Assembly (NCBI RefSeq): GCF_013184985.2
Contig: NZ_CP063418.1
Span: forward strand, 2,232,001-2,296,000
DNA: 64,000 bases
Source: Actinomyces faecalis
Lineage (GTDB): Bacteria; Actinomycetota; Actinomycetes; Actinomycetales; Actinomycetaceae
Reading direction: 5' to 3'
In this document: positions 43,604-52,781 of the stretch, piece by piece
Layout: the number at the start of each line of letters is the position of its first letter
Numbering within the stretch: the stretch's first letter is position 1
Made by a program: the position numbers and the translations under genes
The notes under the pieces: generated by a model
Databases searched by the model: none
Told to the model about the DNA's origin: nothing
Seen by the model: the letters and a program-made list of their open reading frames with translations, nothing else

Positions 43604-44563
43604 TCACCCCAGCGTGACCAGCGTGTTGTCGATCAGCCTGGTCGAGCCGACCTCGGCAGCCAGAGCCAGCAGGACGGTTCCCTCAGTGGCAGCTGCTGCG
43701 TCGTCGTCCTCAGGAGGCAGGCCCAGGCCCGCAGCCGCCCGCTCCGTGAAGGTGTCCGGGTCGACGACCGCGACGTAGTCGACCTCGACGCCCTCGGCAC
43801 TGGCGAGCAGGTCCACGGCAGCCTGACGGACCCCGGCAGCGTCGGCACCGCCCGCCGCCGCCTGGCGCCCGGCCTCCAGCGCACGAGACAGCGCGAGGGC
43901 CTGGCTGCGCTCGGTGGCAGAGAGGTAGGCGTTGCGTGAGCTCATGGCGAGCCCGTCCTCCTCGCGGCGGATGTCCACCGGCACGATCTCCAGCGGGACC
44001 GCCAGGTCACGGACCATGGCGGAGACGATGGCCAGCTGCTGGGCGTCCTTACGGCCGAACAGCGCCCAGCGCGGGCGAGTCAGGTGCATGAGGGTGAGCA
44101 CCACCTGGAGCACGCCGGCGAAGTGCGTGGGCCTCGTCGCGCCCTCGAGGACGGTGGCCACAGGGCCCGGGTCCAGACGCACCGACGGCTCGCCGTCGGG
44201 GTACATGACCTCGGGCGTCGGGGCGAAGACAACCAGGCGGCCCACCCGCAGCGTGCCGGTGTCGTCCGTCAGCGCGGCGGTGACGCCGGAGACGTCGGCG
44301 TCCAGGGTGCGCGGGTAGGCGTCGAGGTCCTCCCCCGGCGCGAACTGAAGCGGGTTGAGGAAGATCGTGACGACGACGGTACCGTCCGGCCCGACACGGC
44401 GGGCTGCCTCCGCGACGAGGTCGAAGTGGCCCTGGTGCAGGGCGCCCATGGTCATGACGACGGCGCGTGGGGCGCCGTCGCCGTCCAGGGCGGCCGAGAG
44501 CTCGGCACGCGTGCGGGTCAAGGTCGCAGGAAAGGAGGCAGAGGGAGGCGCAGTCGATGTCAC
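43604..44563 (-). CDS. panC: Pantothenate synthetase
   Basis: 319 aa from GTG 44563. ATP site VMTMGALHQGHFDLV, FLNPLQFAPGEDLDAYPRT, HFAGVLQVVLTLMHLTRPRWALFGRKDAQQL and the KMSKS-like MSSRNAYLS are present. Joins pantoate and beta-alanine with ATP. Follows the DUF2520 gene in the same direction, the conserved actinobacterial order. Confidence 0.95.
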   Translation of the reverse strand: MTSTAPPSASFPATLTRTRAELSAALDGDGAPRAVVMTMGALHQGHFDLVAEAARRVGPDGTVVVTIFLNPLQFAPGEDLDAYPRTLDADVSGVTAALTDDTGTLRVGRLVVFAPTPEVMYPDGEPSVRLDPGPVATVLEGATRPTHFAGVLQVVLTLMHLTRPRWALFGRKDAQQLAIVSAMVRDLAVPLEIVPVDIRREEDGLAMSSRNAYLSATERSQALALSRALEAGRQAAAGGADAAGVRQAAVDLLASAEGVEVDYVAVVDPDTFTERAAAGLGLPPEDDDAAAATEGTVLLALAAEVGSTRLIDNTLVTLG

Positions 44564-44667
44564 GGCTCCAGGGTAGTCCGGCCCGAGACCGGGTCCCGCG
44601 GCAGCAACGCACCGGCCACCGCGCCTACCCTGCGTCCGCTTCCGCCCGCGGCCTGTCGCCACCGGTC

Positions 44668-45606
44668 TCAGCCCAGGACGTCCCGCAGGCCCTCCACCTG
44701 TCCGGCCTGGAGCTGGCCGGTGGACCGGCAACGCTCCACGGTGGCCGTCGCGAGCGCGCGGTAGGTAGCCACGACGTCCTCAAGCGGTCGGTCCTCACCG
44801 TCCCGCAACGCTGACAACGCCTCCAGGTGGGCTCTCACGGTCCCGACGTCGCCGCGCGCCACCGGTCCGGTCAGCGCCTGGTCGGCCCCCTCGCGCAGCG
44901 CACGGTCCAGGGCCGCGGACAGCAGCGGACGCAGGGTCGCCGTGCCGTCCTCCACACCAGCCGCCGCCAGCGCACGTACTGCCTGCCCCACCAGTGTCAC
45001 CAGGTGGTTCGCCCCGTGGGCCAGCGCCGCGTGGTAGGCAGCACGCGCCTCCTCGGCCAGGACGAAGGGCTCACCACCCAGCTCCACGGCCAGCGCCTGC
45101 CCGATCGGCAGGAAGGCCGGCGGAGCGGTCACGGCCATCGGGCAGCCCGTCAGCCTGGCCAGGTCCGTGGACATCCCGGAGAAGGTCATCGCCGGGTGCA
45201 GGGCGACGGGGATCGCGCCAGCAGCCTGAGCCGGCGTCAGGACCTCGATGCCGTAGCGCCCGGAGGTGTGGACCACGATCTGGCCCATCTGCCAGGCGCC
45301 GACCTCGGCCAGCCCGGAGACCAGGTCCGCCAGGGCGTCGTCAGGAACCGCGAGCAGCACCAGCTCAGCGCGACGGACGATCTCCTCGACCTCCAGCACC
45401 GGCACGCCTGGCAGCATGACCTCGGCACGCTCGCGCGAGGCCTCCGAGACGGCGTGGACGCCCACCACCTGGTGCTCCACCGCCCGCAGGGCCGAGCCCA
45501 GGACCGCCCCGACCCTGCCCGCCGAGATGACGCCGACCCCGAGCCGTCCGGGCCTGGCGGCCTGGGACCCGGGGACCGGAACGGAGGAGTGGTTCGGCTC
45601 AGTCAT
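44668..45606 (-). CDS. Rossmann-fold DUF2520 oxidoreductase-like protein
   Basis: 312 aa. N-terminal NAD(P)-binding fold GVGVISAGRVGAVLGSAL (about 23-40), LVLLAVPDDALADLV, VALHPAMTFSG; C-terminal helical DUF2520. Always near panC/panD in actinobacteria and resembles ketopantoate or pyrroline-5-carboxylate reductases; a pantothenate-linked reductase is plausible but unproven. The G-x-G-x-x-G motif here is S-A-G-R-V-G. Confidence 0.82.
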   Translation of the reverse strand: MTEPNHSSVPVPGSQAARPGRLGVGVISAGRVGAVLGSALRAVEHQVVGVHAVSEASRERAEVMLPGVPVLEVEEIVRRAELVLLAVPDDALADLVSGLAEVGAWQMGQIVVHTSGRYGIEVLTPAQAAGAIPVALHPAMTFSGMSTDLARLTGCPMAVTAPPAFLPIGQALAVELGGEPFVLAEEARAAYHAALAHGANHLVTLVGQAVRALAAAGVEDGTATLRPLLSAALDRALREGADQALTGPVARGDVGTVRAHLEALSALRDGEDRPLEDVVATYRALATATVERCRSTGQLQAGQVEGLRDVLG

Positions 45607-45701
45607 GACGTGATCGTCTCATGACGAGGCGCGACGCCGGTGCGGCCTCCCCGTCCTCCCGTGCGTGGTACCGCCGCGCAGGGCCAGGGAGCCGAGGCCT
45701 C

Positions 45702-47504
45702 TCAGGACGGCGTCTCAGCCACGGCACGTGCCAGCCAGCGGTCAAGCCTCTCCTCCCGACGGCGCCGCAGCGCACGCTCGGAGATCACCCGTTCCAGGGC
45801 AGCCACGTCCTTGAGCTCAAGGTTGGACATACTGGTGGACACCTGGCCGGGGCTCACCATGCACAGCTCGATCTTGGCCAGGCCGCGACGTCGGGCGAGA
45901 GGCCCCTGCTGCACGATCACGGACTGGATCCGCTCATAGGGCACCACGCTGGCGCTCCTCCACAACCGGCCCGTGCGCAGGATGACGCAGGTGTCGGTCA
46001 GGACGATGCCCTCACGTCGCCACGCCAGGGGTGAGAAGACCCGTCCCCGCGGGCTGACTCGGACCAGACCGCGCTCGGCTGAGCCGATCGGCGCGCTGAG
46101 GTCGGCCACGCCGTCGTCGTCCGTGCCGGACAGGACGGCGTCCAGCAGCGCGTCCGGGTCGCTGGTACCCAGGTCAGGGGTGACCAGCCACAGGGCCCGC
46201 AGCGCCGTGTCCCGCTCGCCCACGGGCAGAAGGAGGCTGGAGCCGCTCTCCTGCACCTGCCCGGAGGAGGAGACGTCAGCGGTCTCTCTGCCTGCCACAC
46301 AGGCCTCGACCTTCCACCAGTCCTTGCTGCGCCACAGCGGCCCCTGCTCCAGGCCCACCGCGTGGACGCGTCCGGGAGGCAGCGTCGAGGACGTGTCTGA
46401 GGTCAGTCCGTAGCGCACACGGATGCCGGCAGGGGTCGCCGCGGCCCGGAAGCCCCACCCTCGGTTGACTCGCGACCACGCCACGCCGATGACCGTCACG
46501 GGGAGAATCGCAGCCGGGATGAGGGCGCCGATGAGCTCACCGACGTCACTTCCCTCCGTTTTGCTCCCGACGACGAAGGCCACCAGAATGATGAAGGCGG
46601 ACAGGACGACGACGGCGCCGATCGCGATGGCCGAGCGCAGGATCGACCCGAGGAGGACCTTGGTGTCGACCTCGTACAGCGGGTGCTCCTCGCGCCGACC
46701 AGCCAGCGCGCGCGGAGCCGCAGCCGCGTCCTCGAAGCCGCTGGGTGGGCGCCTGCCACCGGATTCTGCCTCCGCCTGGGGCGACGTCTCCGGGAGGAGA
46801 CCACCAGCAGGAGCGCCCTCAGGTTCCTGGGAACCGAGCGGTGACGTGGCCGGAGCCTGCGAGTGCGCACGAGGAGCCTCGGGCTGCACGCCCGCTGCCA
46901 GGTCGAGGATGGTGTCACGCAGATCCTCCAGCTGCGCGGTGGGCAGGTACCCGAGCACCACTCGCGAGTCTCCGCTGCCAGCGACCTCGACGGTGAGCTG
47001 CCCGAGCCCGAAGACCCGGCCCAGCAACGGGTGGACGACGTCGACGGCCTGGATGCGGGGCAGGCGAGCGATCCGCAGCTGCTTGGTCAGCACGCCCGAG
47101 CGCAGGTAGACGCCGTCACGGTCGACGGCATAGGTCTTGTACCGCCAGCCCAGGAACAGCGCGATCCCCAGGAGCACGAGGACCGCCCCGACAGCAGGCA
47201 GGATCCACACGAGCTGGGACTCGCTGAAGGGCAGGCCCTCCTTGGAGATTGCCTGATAGGCCTGGTAGGCCTCGCCCGCGTTCTGGAAGGTCAGAAAGGC
47301 GATCACCGCGGCGATCAGCTTCCACCCTTCCAGCAGCGGTGTCACGGGATGCATCCGGAGCCACTGCACACCCTCGGGCAGGCTGATGGAGCGCTCAGCC
47401 GCGTCTGCACGGCCCCGGCGCGCAGAGGTCTCAGCACCGTCGGCGCCGGGGCCTGCGTCACCAGACCCCGCTCCGGGCGAAGGGAAGATCTTCCTGGTGC
47501 TCAC
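45702..47504 (-). CDS. PH-domain membrane protein (YdbT-like)
   Basis: 600 aa. Three bacterial PH (DUF304/bPH2) repeats: YKTYAVDRDGVYLRSGVLTKQ with LPRIQAVDVVHPLLGRVFGLG (about 120-200), a middle copy (AAATPAGIRVRYGL, about 340-400), and a C-terminal copy (TDTCVILRTGRLWRSASVVPYERIQSV, about 520-580). Hydrophobic pairs (LIAAVIAFLTF, AVLVLLGIALFLG, and AIAIGAVVVLSAFIILVAFVV) anchor it. A 70-residue disordered linker separates copies 1 and 2. Overlaps the upstream PH gene by 4 bp. Role unknown, probably envelope stress or lipid-related. Confidence 0.82.
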   Translation of the reverse strand: MSTRKIFPSPGAGSGDAGPGADGAETSARRGRADAAERSISLPEGVQWLRMHPVTPLLEGWKLIAAVIAFLTFQNAGEAYQAYQAISKEGLPFSESQLVWILPAVGAVLVLLGIALFLGWRYKTYAVDRDGVYLRSGVLTKQLRIARLPRIQAVDVVHPLLGRVFGLGQLTVEVAGSGDSRVVLGYLPTAQLEDLRDTILDLAAGVQPEAPRAHSQAPATSPLGSQEPEGAPAGGLLPETSPQAEAESGGRRPPSGFEDAAAAPRALAGRREEHPLYEVDTKVLLGSILRSAIAIGAVVVLSAFIILVAFVVGSKTEGSDVGELIGALIPAAILPVTVIGVAWSRVNRGWGFRAAATPAGIRVRYGLTSDTSSTLPPGRVHAVGLEQGPLWRSKDWWKVEACVAGRETADVSSSGQVQESGSSLLLPVGERDTALRALWLVTPDLGTSDPDALLDAVLSGTDDDGVADLSAPIGSAERGLVRVSPRGRVFSPLAWRREGIVLTDTCVILRTGRLWRSASVVPYERIQSVIVQQGPLARRRGLAKIELCMVSPGQVSTSMSNLELKDVAALERVISERALRRRREERLDRWLARAVAETPS

Positions 47505-48046
47505 AGACCGCTCATCCTCTCCTCGCCACGCTCAGACAGGAGCTGGCGCAGGTGCTCGGCCTCAGCCACCGGCAGCCCGTTGATGGTGGCGTCGGTGGAG
47601 GCGGAGGCTGTGTGGAGCTTGACCTCAGCGATACCGAGGTGCCGGGCCAGCGGCCCCTGGGAGGTGTCCACGAACTGCATGCGCCCGTACGGGACCACCG
47701 AGATCCGGCGGAACATGATGCCCTTGCGCCATAGCAGGTGGTCCTCGCCCAGGGCGTATCCCATGGCACGCACCTGGCGGGGGATGAGCCACGACTCCCA
47801 CGACGTCGTGGCTGTCACCAGCCCAGCCCCCAGGAACCACCAGTGGTCGTGCACCACGCCGAGCACGAGGAAGACGACGATGAGCACGGCGTCGAAGCCG
47901 AGGTTGAGCGCAAGACGAGCAGTGATCAGCGTGGGCGAGACCGGGTGGAACTCGACACCCTCAGGCTCGAAGGGCGAGACAGCGGCGGTGTCACTGGGCC
48001 GACCAGAGTCAGGGACGGTCGGCTCAGTCGGACGGGAGGCAGTCAC
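47501..48046 (-). CDS. PH-domain membrane protein (YdbS-like)
   Basis: 181 aa with one bacterial PH domain (MGYALGEDHLLWRKGIMFRRISVVPYGRMQFVD, LGIAEVKLHTA) after two membrane segments (FDAVLIVVFLVLGVV, WWFLGAGLVTATTSW). Partner of the larger PH protein, with overlapping stop/start. The pair YdbS/YdbT recurs in actinobacteria and Bacillus. Confidence 0.85.
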   Translation of the reverse strand: MTASRPTEPTVPDSGRPSDTAAVSPFEPEGVEFHPVSPTLITARLALNLGFDAVLIVVFLVLGVVHDHWWFLGAGLVTATTSWESWLIPRQVRAMGYALGEDHLLWRKGIMFRRISVVPYGRMQFVDTSQGPLARHLGIAEVKLHTASASTDATINGLPVAEAEHLRQLLSERGEERMSGL

Positions 48047-48136
48047 GGTGGCTCCTTGCGTGTCGGGGCCCTCACCGTCTCACGCCTAGGCCGTGCCGGC
48101 ATCCTCCGTCAGGAGGACCTTCGTTCTTCTGAGGAC

Positions 48137-48631
48137 TCAGGCCGTCGCCCCGCCGCTGGGCACCGCGCCCTGGGAGCCGTCCTCGTCGTCGTCATCGCTC
48201 ATGTCGATGGCGCACCAGTGCTCGACCACGAGCCCGCACGCGCACCACACCAGGGAGGCCACGAGGCAGCCAGCAGCCGTGAGCCCCAACGAGTCCATGG
48301 CAGGGGAGGCCGGGGCGACGAGCGCCACGGCCAGCTCGCCGCCGTAGACGCCCCCGACGACGGCGCCGACGAGCGCCGAGGCCTGGGCGGCGGCCGCGGT
48401 GACTGCGGCGCCGGTCGGCGTCATCCACGTGGGGCGGTGAGCACGCAGCCTCCGCACCGCCTGGCCTGCGACGAGCACGACCAGGGCGACGGTCAGGGCC
48501 ACGGCGGCGCCCCACGGGGTCAGTGCGGGGACCCAGCCGCGATGACGCAGCACCAGGTCGACAACGACCCAGCTCACCACGACCGACGTGACGAAGCACG
48601 CGAGGACGCCGGTCCAGCGCGTGCGGTGCAT
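48137..48631 (-). CDS. DUF3180 membrane protein
   Basis: 164 aa from ATG 48631, sharing one base with the folBK stop (TGATG). Four membrane segments (GVLACFVTSVVVSWVVVDL, AAVALTVALVVLVAGQAV, ASALVGAVVGGVYGG, AAGCLVASLVWCACGLVV) and an acidic tail (DDDDED). DUF3180 proteins are a fixed follower of folK in actinobacteria; function unknown. Confidence 0.85.
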   Translation of the reverse strand: MHRTRWTGVLACFVTSVVVSWVVVDLVLRHRGWVPALTPWGAAVALTVALVVLVAGQAVRRLRAHRPTWMTPTGAAVTAAAAQASALVGAVVGGVYGGELAVALVAPASPAMDSLGLTAAGCLVASLVWCACGLVVEHWCAIDMSDDDDEDGSQGAVPSGGATA

Positions 48632-50511
48632 CAGGACTGCCCGTCCCGTCCGCCGATCACCTCGTCCCAGCCCAGCGGCTGGGACCACTCCTTGTCAGCC
48701 TCTGCCGCGGCGTCCTCCGGCTCAGCGGCTGGCTCCGGGGTGAGGACCTGCGGGGAGCCGGGCACCGGAGGCGTCTCCGGCTCCGGGGCACAGGCCGACG
48801 GCGGAGCCGGGGGCGCAGGCGCCGGGTCAGGGACGGAGTGCGTCGTCGACCCCTCAGTATGCGCGAGCGAGTCAGCAGGTCGCGGCGCCGCTTCATCGGC
48901 GGAGGCGACCGGCTTCTCGGGTGCTGGTGGCGGCGGCGCGTCAGCCGGCTCGGGCGCAGGAGCAGCCTCGTCCTCACCCTGCGGGGCGGGAGGCAGCGGA
49001 GCCTGCGGCACCTCGGGCTCCTGCGGCGGCAACGGCGGGGCGACGTACTGCCCCGTCGGCAGGGCCGGAAGGTGGTCGGAGTCCAGCCAGTCCAGGGCGA
49101 GCCACCGCACGCCCTCACGGTCCGGCGCCTCCTCCGCCAGAGCCGCGACGGACTGGTCACCGATCTCAGCGAAGGGGTCCGCCTGCGCCCAGGGCACGAG
49201 GACGAAGGCCCGCTGAGCGGCCGCCGGGTGCGGCAGCGTCAGCACGGGATCGGTGGAGGTGACGCCCTCATAGGTGATGAGGTCGGCATCCAGTGTTCGC
49301 GGCCCCTTGGGCTCGGTGCGTACGCGTCCGGCGTCAGCCTCCAGGCCCTGGCACACGGCCAGCAGGTCACGCGGGGACAGGGTCGTGGTCGCGACCACCA
49401 CCGTGTTGAGGTAGTCAGGCTGCTCGGTGCCGCCCTCCGGGACCACCGCCGCCGTACGGGCCAACGGGGCGACGTCGGTGACGCTCACACCCGGCGTGGA
49501 TCGCAGCGTGCTCACGGCCTGCCGCAGGGCCGGGACGACACCTCCGACGTTACCGCCCAGCGCGATGACGACCTCAGCCGGGTGCTCCGGGGTCTGAGCA
49601 AGCCGGTCAGGTGAGGCTGCGAGCGCAGGAGCCGGCTCCGGGGCGGGCTCAGGCTCCGTCTGGTCCCCGGGCTCCGCCTCAGCCACAGGTGCCGCCTCCT
49701 CCGCTCCAGGCTCACGGTCCTTCTGGGGCTCCGCGCCCTCGGGCTCGACAGGCGCGTCAGCCTCGGCGACCTCGGGGACCTCGACGGCGTCCGGTGCGGC
49801 ACCGTCGTCGTCAAGCAGGCCCGCTGCCTCAGCCATGCCGGCAGCACCGGCGAGCCCGACCGCAGAGGCTACGGCCCCGGCGCCCAGAGCGTCGGCCGGC
49901 GCCGGGGGCTCGGGAGCAAGACCGGCGGCGAGAGCGTCCTGAGCCTGGACCTCCTGCGGCGCCTCGGGCAGCTCCTCAGCCGGTGAGGGCGCTGCCGCGG
50001 GCTCGGGCGAGGACGCAGCAGGCTCCGCAGTCTCCCAGACCGGGGCCGAGGCAGGCTCCGCCAGCGCTGCGAGGGCGGGCAGGGCGTCAACACGGCCACC
50101 GGCCGGCTCATGCGGCACGGTGGCGTCCTCGTCGCGGCGGACGATGGTGACCGAGACGTCCTCGAAGGCGACCTCCAGCGGGGCCTGCGGCTTGTGGACA
50201 GTGACCTCGACCTCACGCACCGCCTCGAAGGCGAGGACCGCCTGCGCCACGCGCGCGGCCAGCGTCTCGATGAGGCGGACAGGCTCCCCCTCGATGACGT
50301 CGATGATCGCCGTCGCCACGGCGGAGTAGTCCACGGCGTCGTCCAGGCAGTCGGTCACGGCAGCCGCGGCCGTGCCCCGTGCGCCCAGGCGCAGCCCGGC
50401 GTCGACGACGAAGAGCTGGCCCTCCTCGCGCTCGCTGGGCAGCACGCCGTGGTAGCCCCGGGCGGACAGCCCGGTCAGTCGGATCTGGTCCTGTGTCAGG
50501 ACGGTGCTCAT
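48631..50511 (-). CDS. folBK: Bifunctional dihydroneopterin aldolase / HPPK (FolB-FolK) with long acidic linkers
   Basis: 626 aa. FolB (about 8-127): IRLTGLSARGYHGVLPSEREEGQLFVVD, DYSAVATAI, RLIETLAARVA, VTVHKPQAP. FolK (about 312-470): AEVVIALGGNVGG, PDYLNTVVVATTTLSP, the ATP/Mg loop RVRTEPKGPRTLDADLITYEG and LPHPAAAQRAFVLVPWAQ. Between them lie about 180 residues rich in Ala, Pro and Glu, and another 130 follow FolK, ending WSQPLGWDEVIGG. The enzyme makes 6-hydroxymethyl-7,8-dihydropterin and its diphosphate for FolP, encoded upstream with a 4-bp overlap. The linkers are unusual in size. Confidence 0.93.
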   Translation of the reverse strand: MSTVLTQDQIRLTGLSARGYHGVLPSEREEGQLFVVDAGLRLGARGTAAAAVTDCLDDAVDYSAVATAIIDVIEGEPVRLIETLAARVAQAVLAFEAVREVEVTVHKPQAPLEVAFEDVSVTIVRRDEDATVPHEPAGGRVDALPALAALAEPASAPVWETAEPAASSPEPAAAPSPAEELPEAPQEVQAQDALAAGLAPEPPAPADALGAGAVASAVGLAGAAGMAEAAGLLDDDGAAPDAVEVPEVAEADAPVEPEGAEPQKDREPGAEEAAPVAEAEPGDQTEPEPAPEPAPALAASPDRLAQTPEHPAEVVIALGGNVGGVVPALRQAVSTLRSTPGVSVTDVAPLARTAAVVPEGGTEQPDYLNTVVVATTTLSPRDLLAVCQGLEADAGRVRTEPKGPRTLDADLITYEGVTSTDPVLTLPHPAAAQRAFVLVPWAQADPFAEIGDQSVAALAEEAPDREGVRWLALDWLDSDHLPALPTGQYVAPPLPPQEPEVPQAPLPPAPQGEDEAAPAPEPADAPPPPAPEKPVASADEAAPRPADSLAHTEGSTTHSVPDPAPAPPAPPSACAPEPETPPVPGSPQVLTPEPAAEPEDAAAEADKEWSQPLGWDEVIGGRDGQS

Positions 50512-51386
50512 CGTGATTCCTTCCAGAGGGAGGCAGCCATGACGGCGTCCCGGCTGGCCGGGACCTCGTGGACTCGGACGGCCCAGGCGCCGGCGGCACC
50601 GGCGAGGGCTGAGGTAGCAGCGGTAGCGGCGTCGCGCGCCGTCGGCTCTCCGGCACGGTCCGCGGCGACGGCGGAGGCCAGGAAGCGCTTGCGTGAGGCG
50701 CCGACAAGGACCGGGTGGCCCAGGTCCTCTCGCAGCCGGGCGGTAGCAGCCAGCAGCTGCCAGGACTGCTCGTGCGTCTTGGCGAAGCCCAGGCCCGGGT
50801 CGATGACCACCTGGGTGGGGTCGACGCCAGCGGCCTCGAGCTCGTCCAGACGCTGACGCAGCTCGGCCTCGACCCCGGCGACGACGTCGCCACCGTAGTC
50901 GGTCAGCCGGTCCATGGTCTCAGGGCTGCCCCGCCAGTGCTGGCAGACGTAGACCACTCCGGTGTCTGCGACGACGGCGTGCATGCGGGGGTCCGCGAGG
51001 CCGCCGGAGACGTCGTTGACGACGAGCGCACCGGCCTGGACCACGGCCTCGGCGGTGGCGGCGTGGATCGTGTCCACCGAGACCACCGCGCCGGCAGCCA
51101 CGAGCTCACGTACCACCGGCAGCACCCGCTCGGTCTCCTCGGCTGCGCTCACCCGGCTGGCGCCAGGGCGGGTCGACTCCCCGCCGACGTCCAGCAGGTC
51201 CGCCCCCTGCCGCACGAGCCCCAGACCGTGCTCCACCGCCTTGTCCACCTCGAGCCAGCGACCGCCGTCGGAGAAGGAGTCCGGCGTGACGTTGATGATC
51301 GCCATGACCAGGGTGCGTCCCTGGCGCGTGGCGGCAGCCAGGTGGTTCGGCAACGGTGACGGAGCAAGGGGATCGGCCTGGTTCAT
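50508..51386 (-). CDS. folP: Dihydropteroate synthase
   Basis: 292 aa: VMAIINVTPDSFSDGGRW (about 27-44), LLDVGGESTRPGAS, VVNDVSGG, VVIDPGLGFAKTHEQSW, LVGASRKRFLA are intact TIM-barrel and pABA/pterin diphosphate sites. Joins pABA to the pterin made by FolBK. First gene of the leftward folP-folBK-DUF3180 run, now separated from folE by the AAA ATPase gene. Confidence 0.95.
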   Translation of the reverse strand: MNQADPLAPSPLPNHLAAATRQGRTLVMAIINVTPDSFSDGGRWLEVDKAVEHGLGLVRQGADLLDVGGESTRPGASRVSAAEETERVLPVVRELVAAGAVVSVDTIHAATAEAVVQAGALVVNDVSGGLADPRMHAVVADTGVVYVCQHWRGSPETMDRLTDYGGDVVAGVEAELRQRLDELEAAGVDPTQVVIDPGLGFAKTHEQSWQLLAATARLREDLGHPVLVGASRKRFLASAVAADRAGEPTARDAATAATSALAGAAGAWAVRVHEVPASRDAVMAASLWKESR

Positions 51387-51518
51387 CGCCCCAGCCTAAC
51401 GTGAGCGTCCTGCCGGCGCCCGGATCTTGCTGCAGGCGCACGCGTTGGAACAACATTGAAGCAAAGCCGAACTTTATTAGATCTAGATAAAGCGCCTTAA
51501 GGTTTGTAACCTCGTCAC

Positions 51519-52769
51519 ATGGACAACGTTAACAACCCCTACACGCCGAACGCTGGGGCGACGCCAGAGGCACTCATCGGTCGCGACGGACAGACCGAGG
51601 CCTTCGATACGCTGCTTCAGCGTCTCAGCCGCGGACGAACCGAGCAGTCCATGATCATCACCGGACTACGCGGAGTGGGGAAAACCGTCTTGCTGACTCG
51701 ATTCAGCGAGATCGCAGAGGACGCCGGCTGGGAAGTCATCGAGATCGAGGCTTCCAAACATGATGAGCACACATTTCGTCAGTCCATATTCTCCAGGTTC
51801 CGTACCGCGCTTCTCCACCTGTCTCCGCGCGCCCGCTGGACAGACCGTGCACGACATGCCGCCGAGGTTCTCAGTGCATTCGTCCTGTCTGTCGACCAGG
51901 CTGGGACGTTCTCAGTCACCTGGGACATTCCGCCTGCAGAAGGCTATGCAGATCACGGCGACCTCGGCCTCGACCTTACCGATGTCTTTCTTGCCGTCGG
52001 CGCGGTCGCCAAAGAGCGCAAGAAGGGCATCGTCACGCTGATCGACGAGGTACAGTTTCTCACGCCTCAACAGTTGGAGTCCCTGATCCAGGCTGTGCAC
52101 AAGTCCGTCCAGAAGAAGCTCCCCATTACTTTTGTGGGCGCCGGACTACCTCAGATCGCTGAGTTGGCGGGGGACGCCAAGTCGTATGCCGAACGCCTGT
52201 TCAGGTTCCCTCACATTGATTCCCTCAACGCCGAGGACGCACGCCAGGCCCTCATCGAGCCTGCCCAGGGTGAAGGCGTGACCTTCACCGACGACGCTGT
52301 CGACCTCGCAGTCGACATCACACATGGATACCCGTACTTTCTTCAAGAATTGGGCTATCAAGCGTGGATCATCGCTCAGGACCACACGATCACTCGCGAC
52401 AACGTCGTGGCAGCACAGGAAGCCTACGAAGCCAAGCTCGATAGCTCGTTCTTTAAAGTCCGCCTTGACCGCGCCACCCCGTTGCAAACAGCGTATATGC
52501 GTGCCATGGCACAACTCGGCCCGGAACCGCAAAAGGCCGCGGACGTCGCTGCGCTCATGGACCGCGAGTCCTCTCAGGTCGCTCCGATCAGGTCCCAGCT
52601 CATTGACATGGGACTGCTGTACACCCCTCAACACGGGTATGCGGCGTTCACCGTCCCAGACTTCGACAAGTTCATGCTCCGTGCCGTACCGGTGCTCGAA
52701 GTGCCGGAGCTACACCACCGTCGTCGTCCCCAACGACATGCCGGTCATGCACCCAGGCACGGAGACTAA
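51519..52769 (+). CDS. Orphan AAA ATPase with C-terminal winged helix
   Basis: 416 aa. PNAGATPEALIGRDGQ leads into an AAA_16-like domain: Walker A TGLRGVGKTVLLTRF (about 49-63), Walker B GIVTLIDEVQFL, sensor region ITFVGAGLPQIAELAG, and a DxxR-type LFRFPHIDSLNAEDARQAL. The C-terminal wHTH (TAYMRAMAQLGP...ALMDRESSQVAPIRSQLIDMGLLY) is followed by a basic RRRPQRHAGH tail. Codon use is more AT-rich than its neighbours and it points against the fol operon, convergent with folE (12 bp gap), so it looks acquired. No partner gene is present. Such lone STAND/AAA proteins can be regulators or defence sensors; function unassigned. Confidence 0.8.
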   Translation: MDNVNNPYTPNAGATPEALIGRDGQTEAFDTLLQRLSRGRTEQSMIITGLRGVGKTVLLTRFSEIAEDAGWEVIEIEASKHDEHTFRQSIFSRFRTALLHLSPRARWTDRARHAAEVLSAFVLSVDQAGTFSVTWDIPPAEGYADHGDLGLDLTDVFLAVGAVAKERKKGIVTLIDEVQFLTPQQLESLIQAVHKSVQKKLPITFVGAGLPQIAELAGDAKSYAERLFRFPHIDSLNAEDARQALIEPAQGEGVTFTDDAVDLAVDITHGYPYFLQELGYQAWIIAQDHTITRDNVVAAQEAYEAKLDSSFFKVRLDRATPLQTAYMRAMAQLGPEPQKAADVAALMDRESSQVAPIRSQLIDMGLLYTPQHGYAAFTVPDFDKFMLRAVPVLEVPELHHRRRPQRHAGHAPRHGD

Positions 52770-52781
52770 CTCCCTGCTATC

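Noticed and set aside
48657..50216. Several long Arg/Ser-rich ORFs in other frames within folBK
   Set aside because: They are shadows of the GC-rich Ala/Pro/Glu linker codons and have no ribosome sites or protein-like composition.
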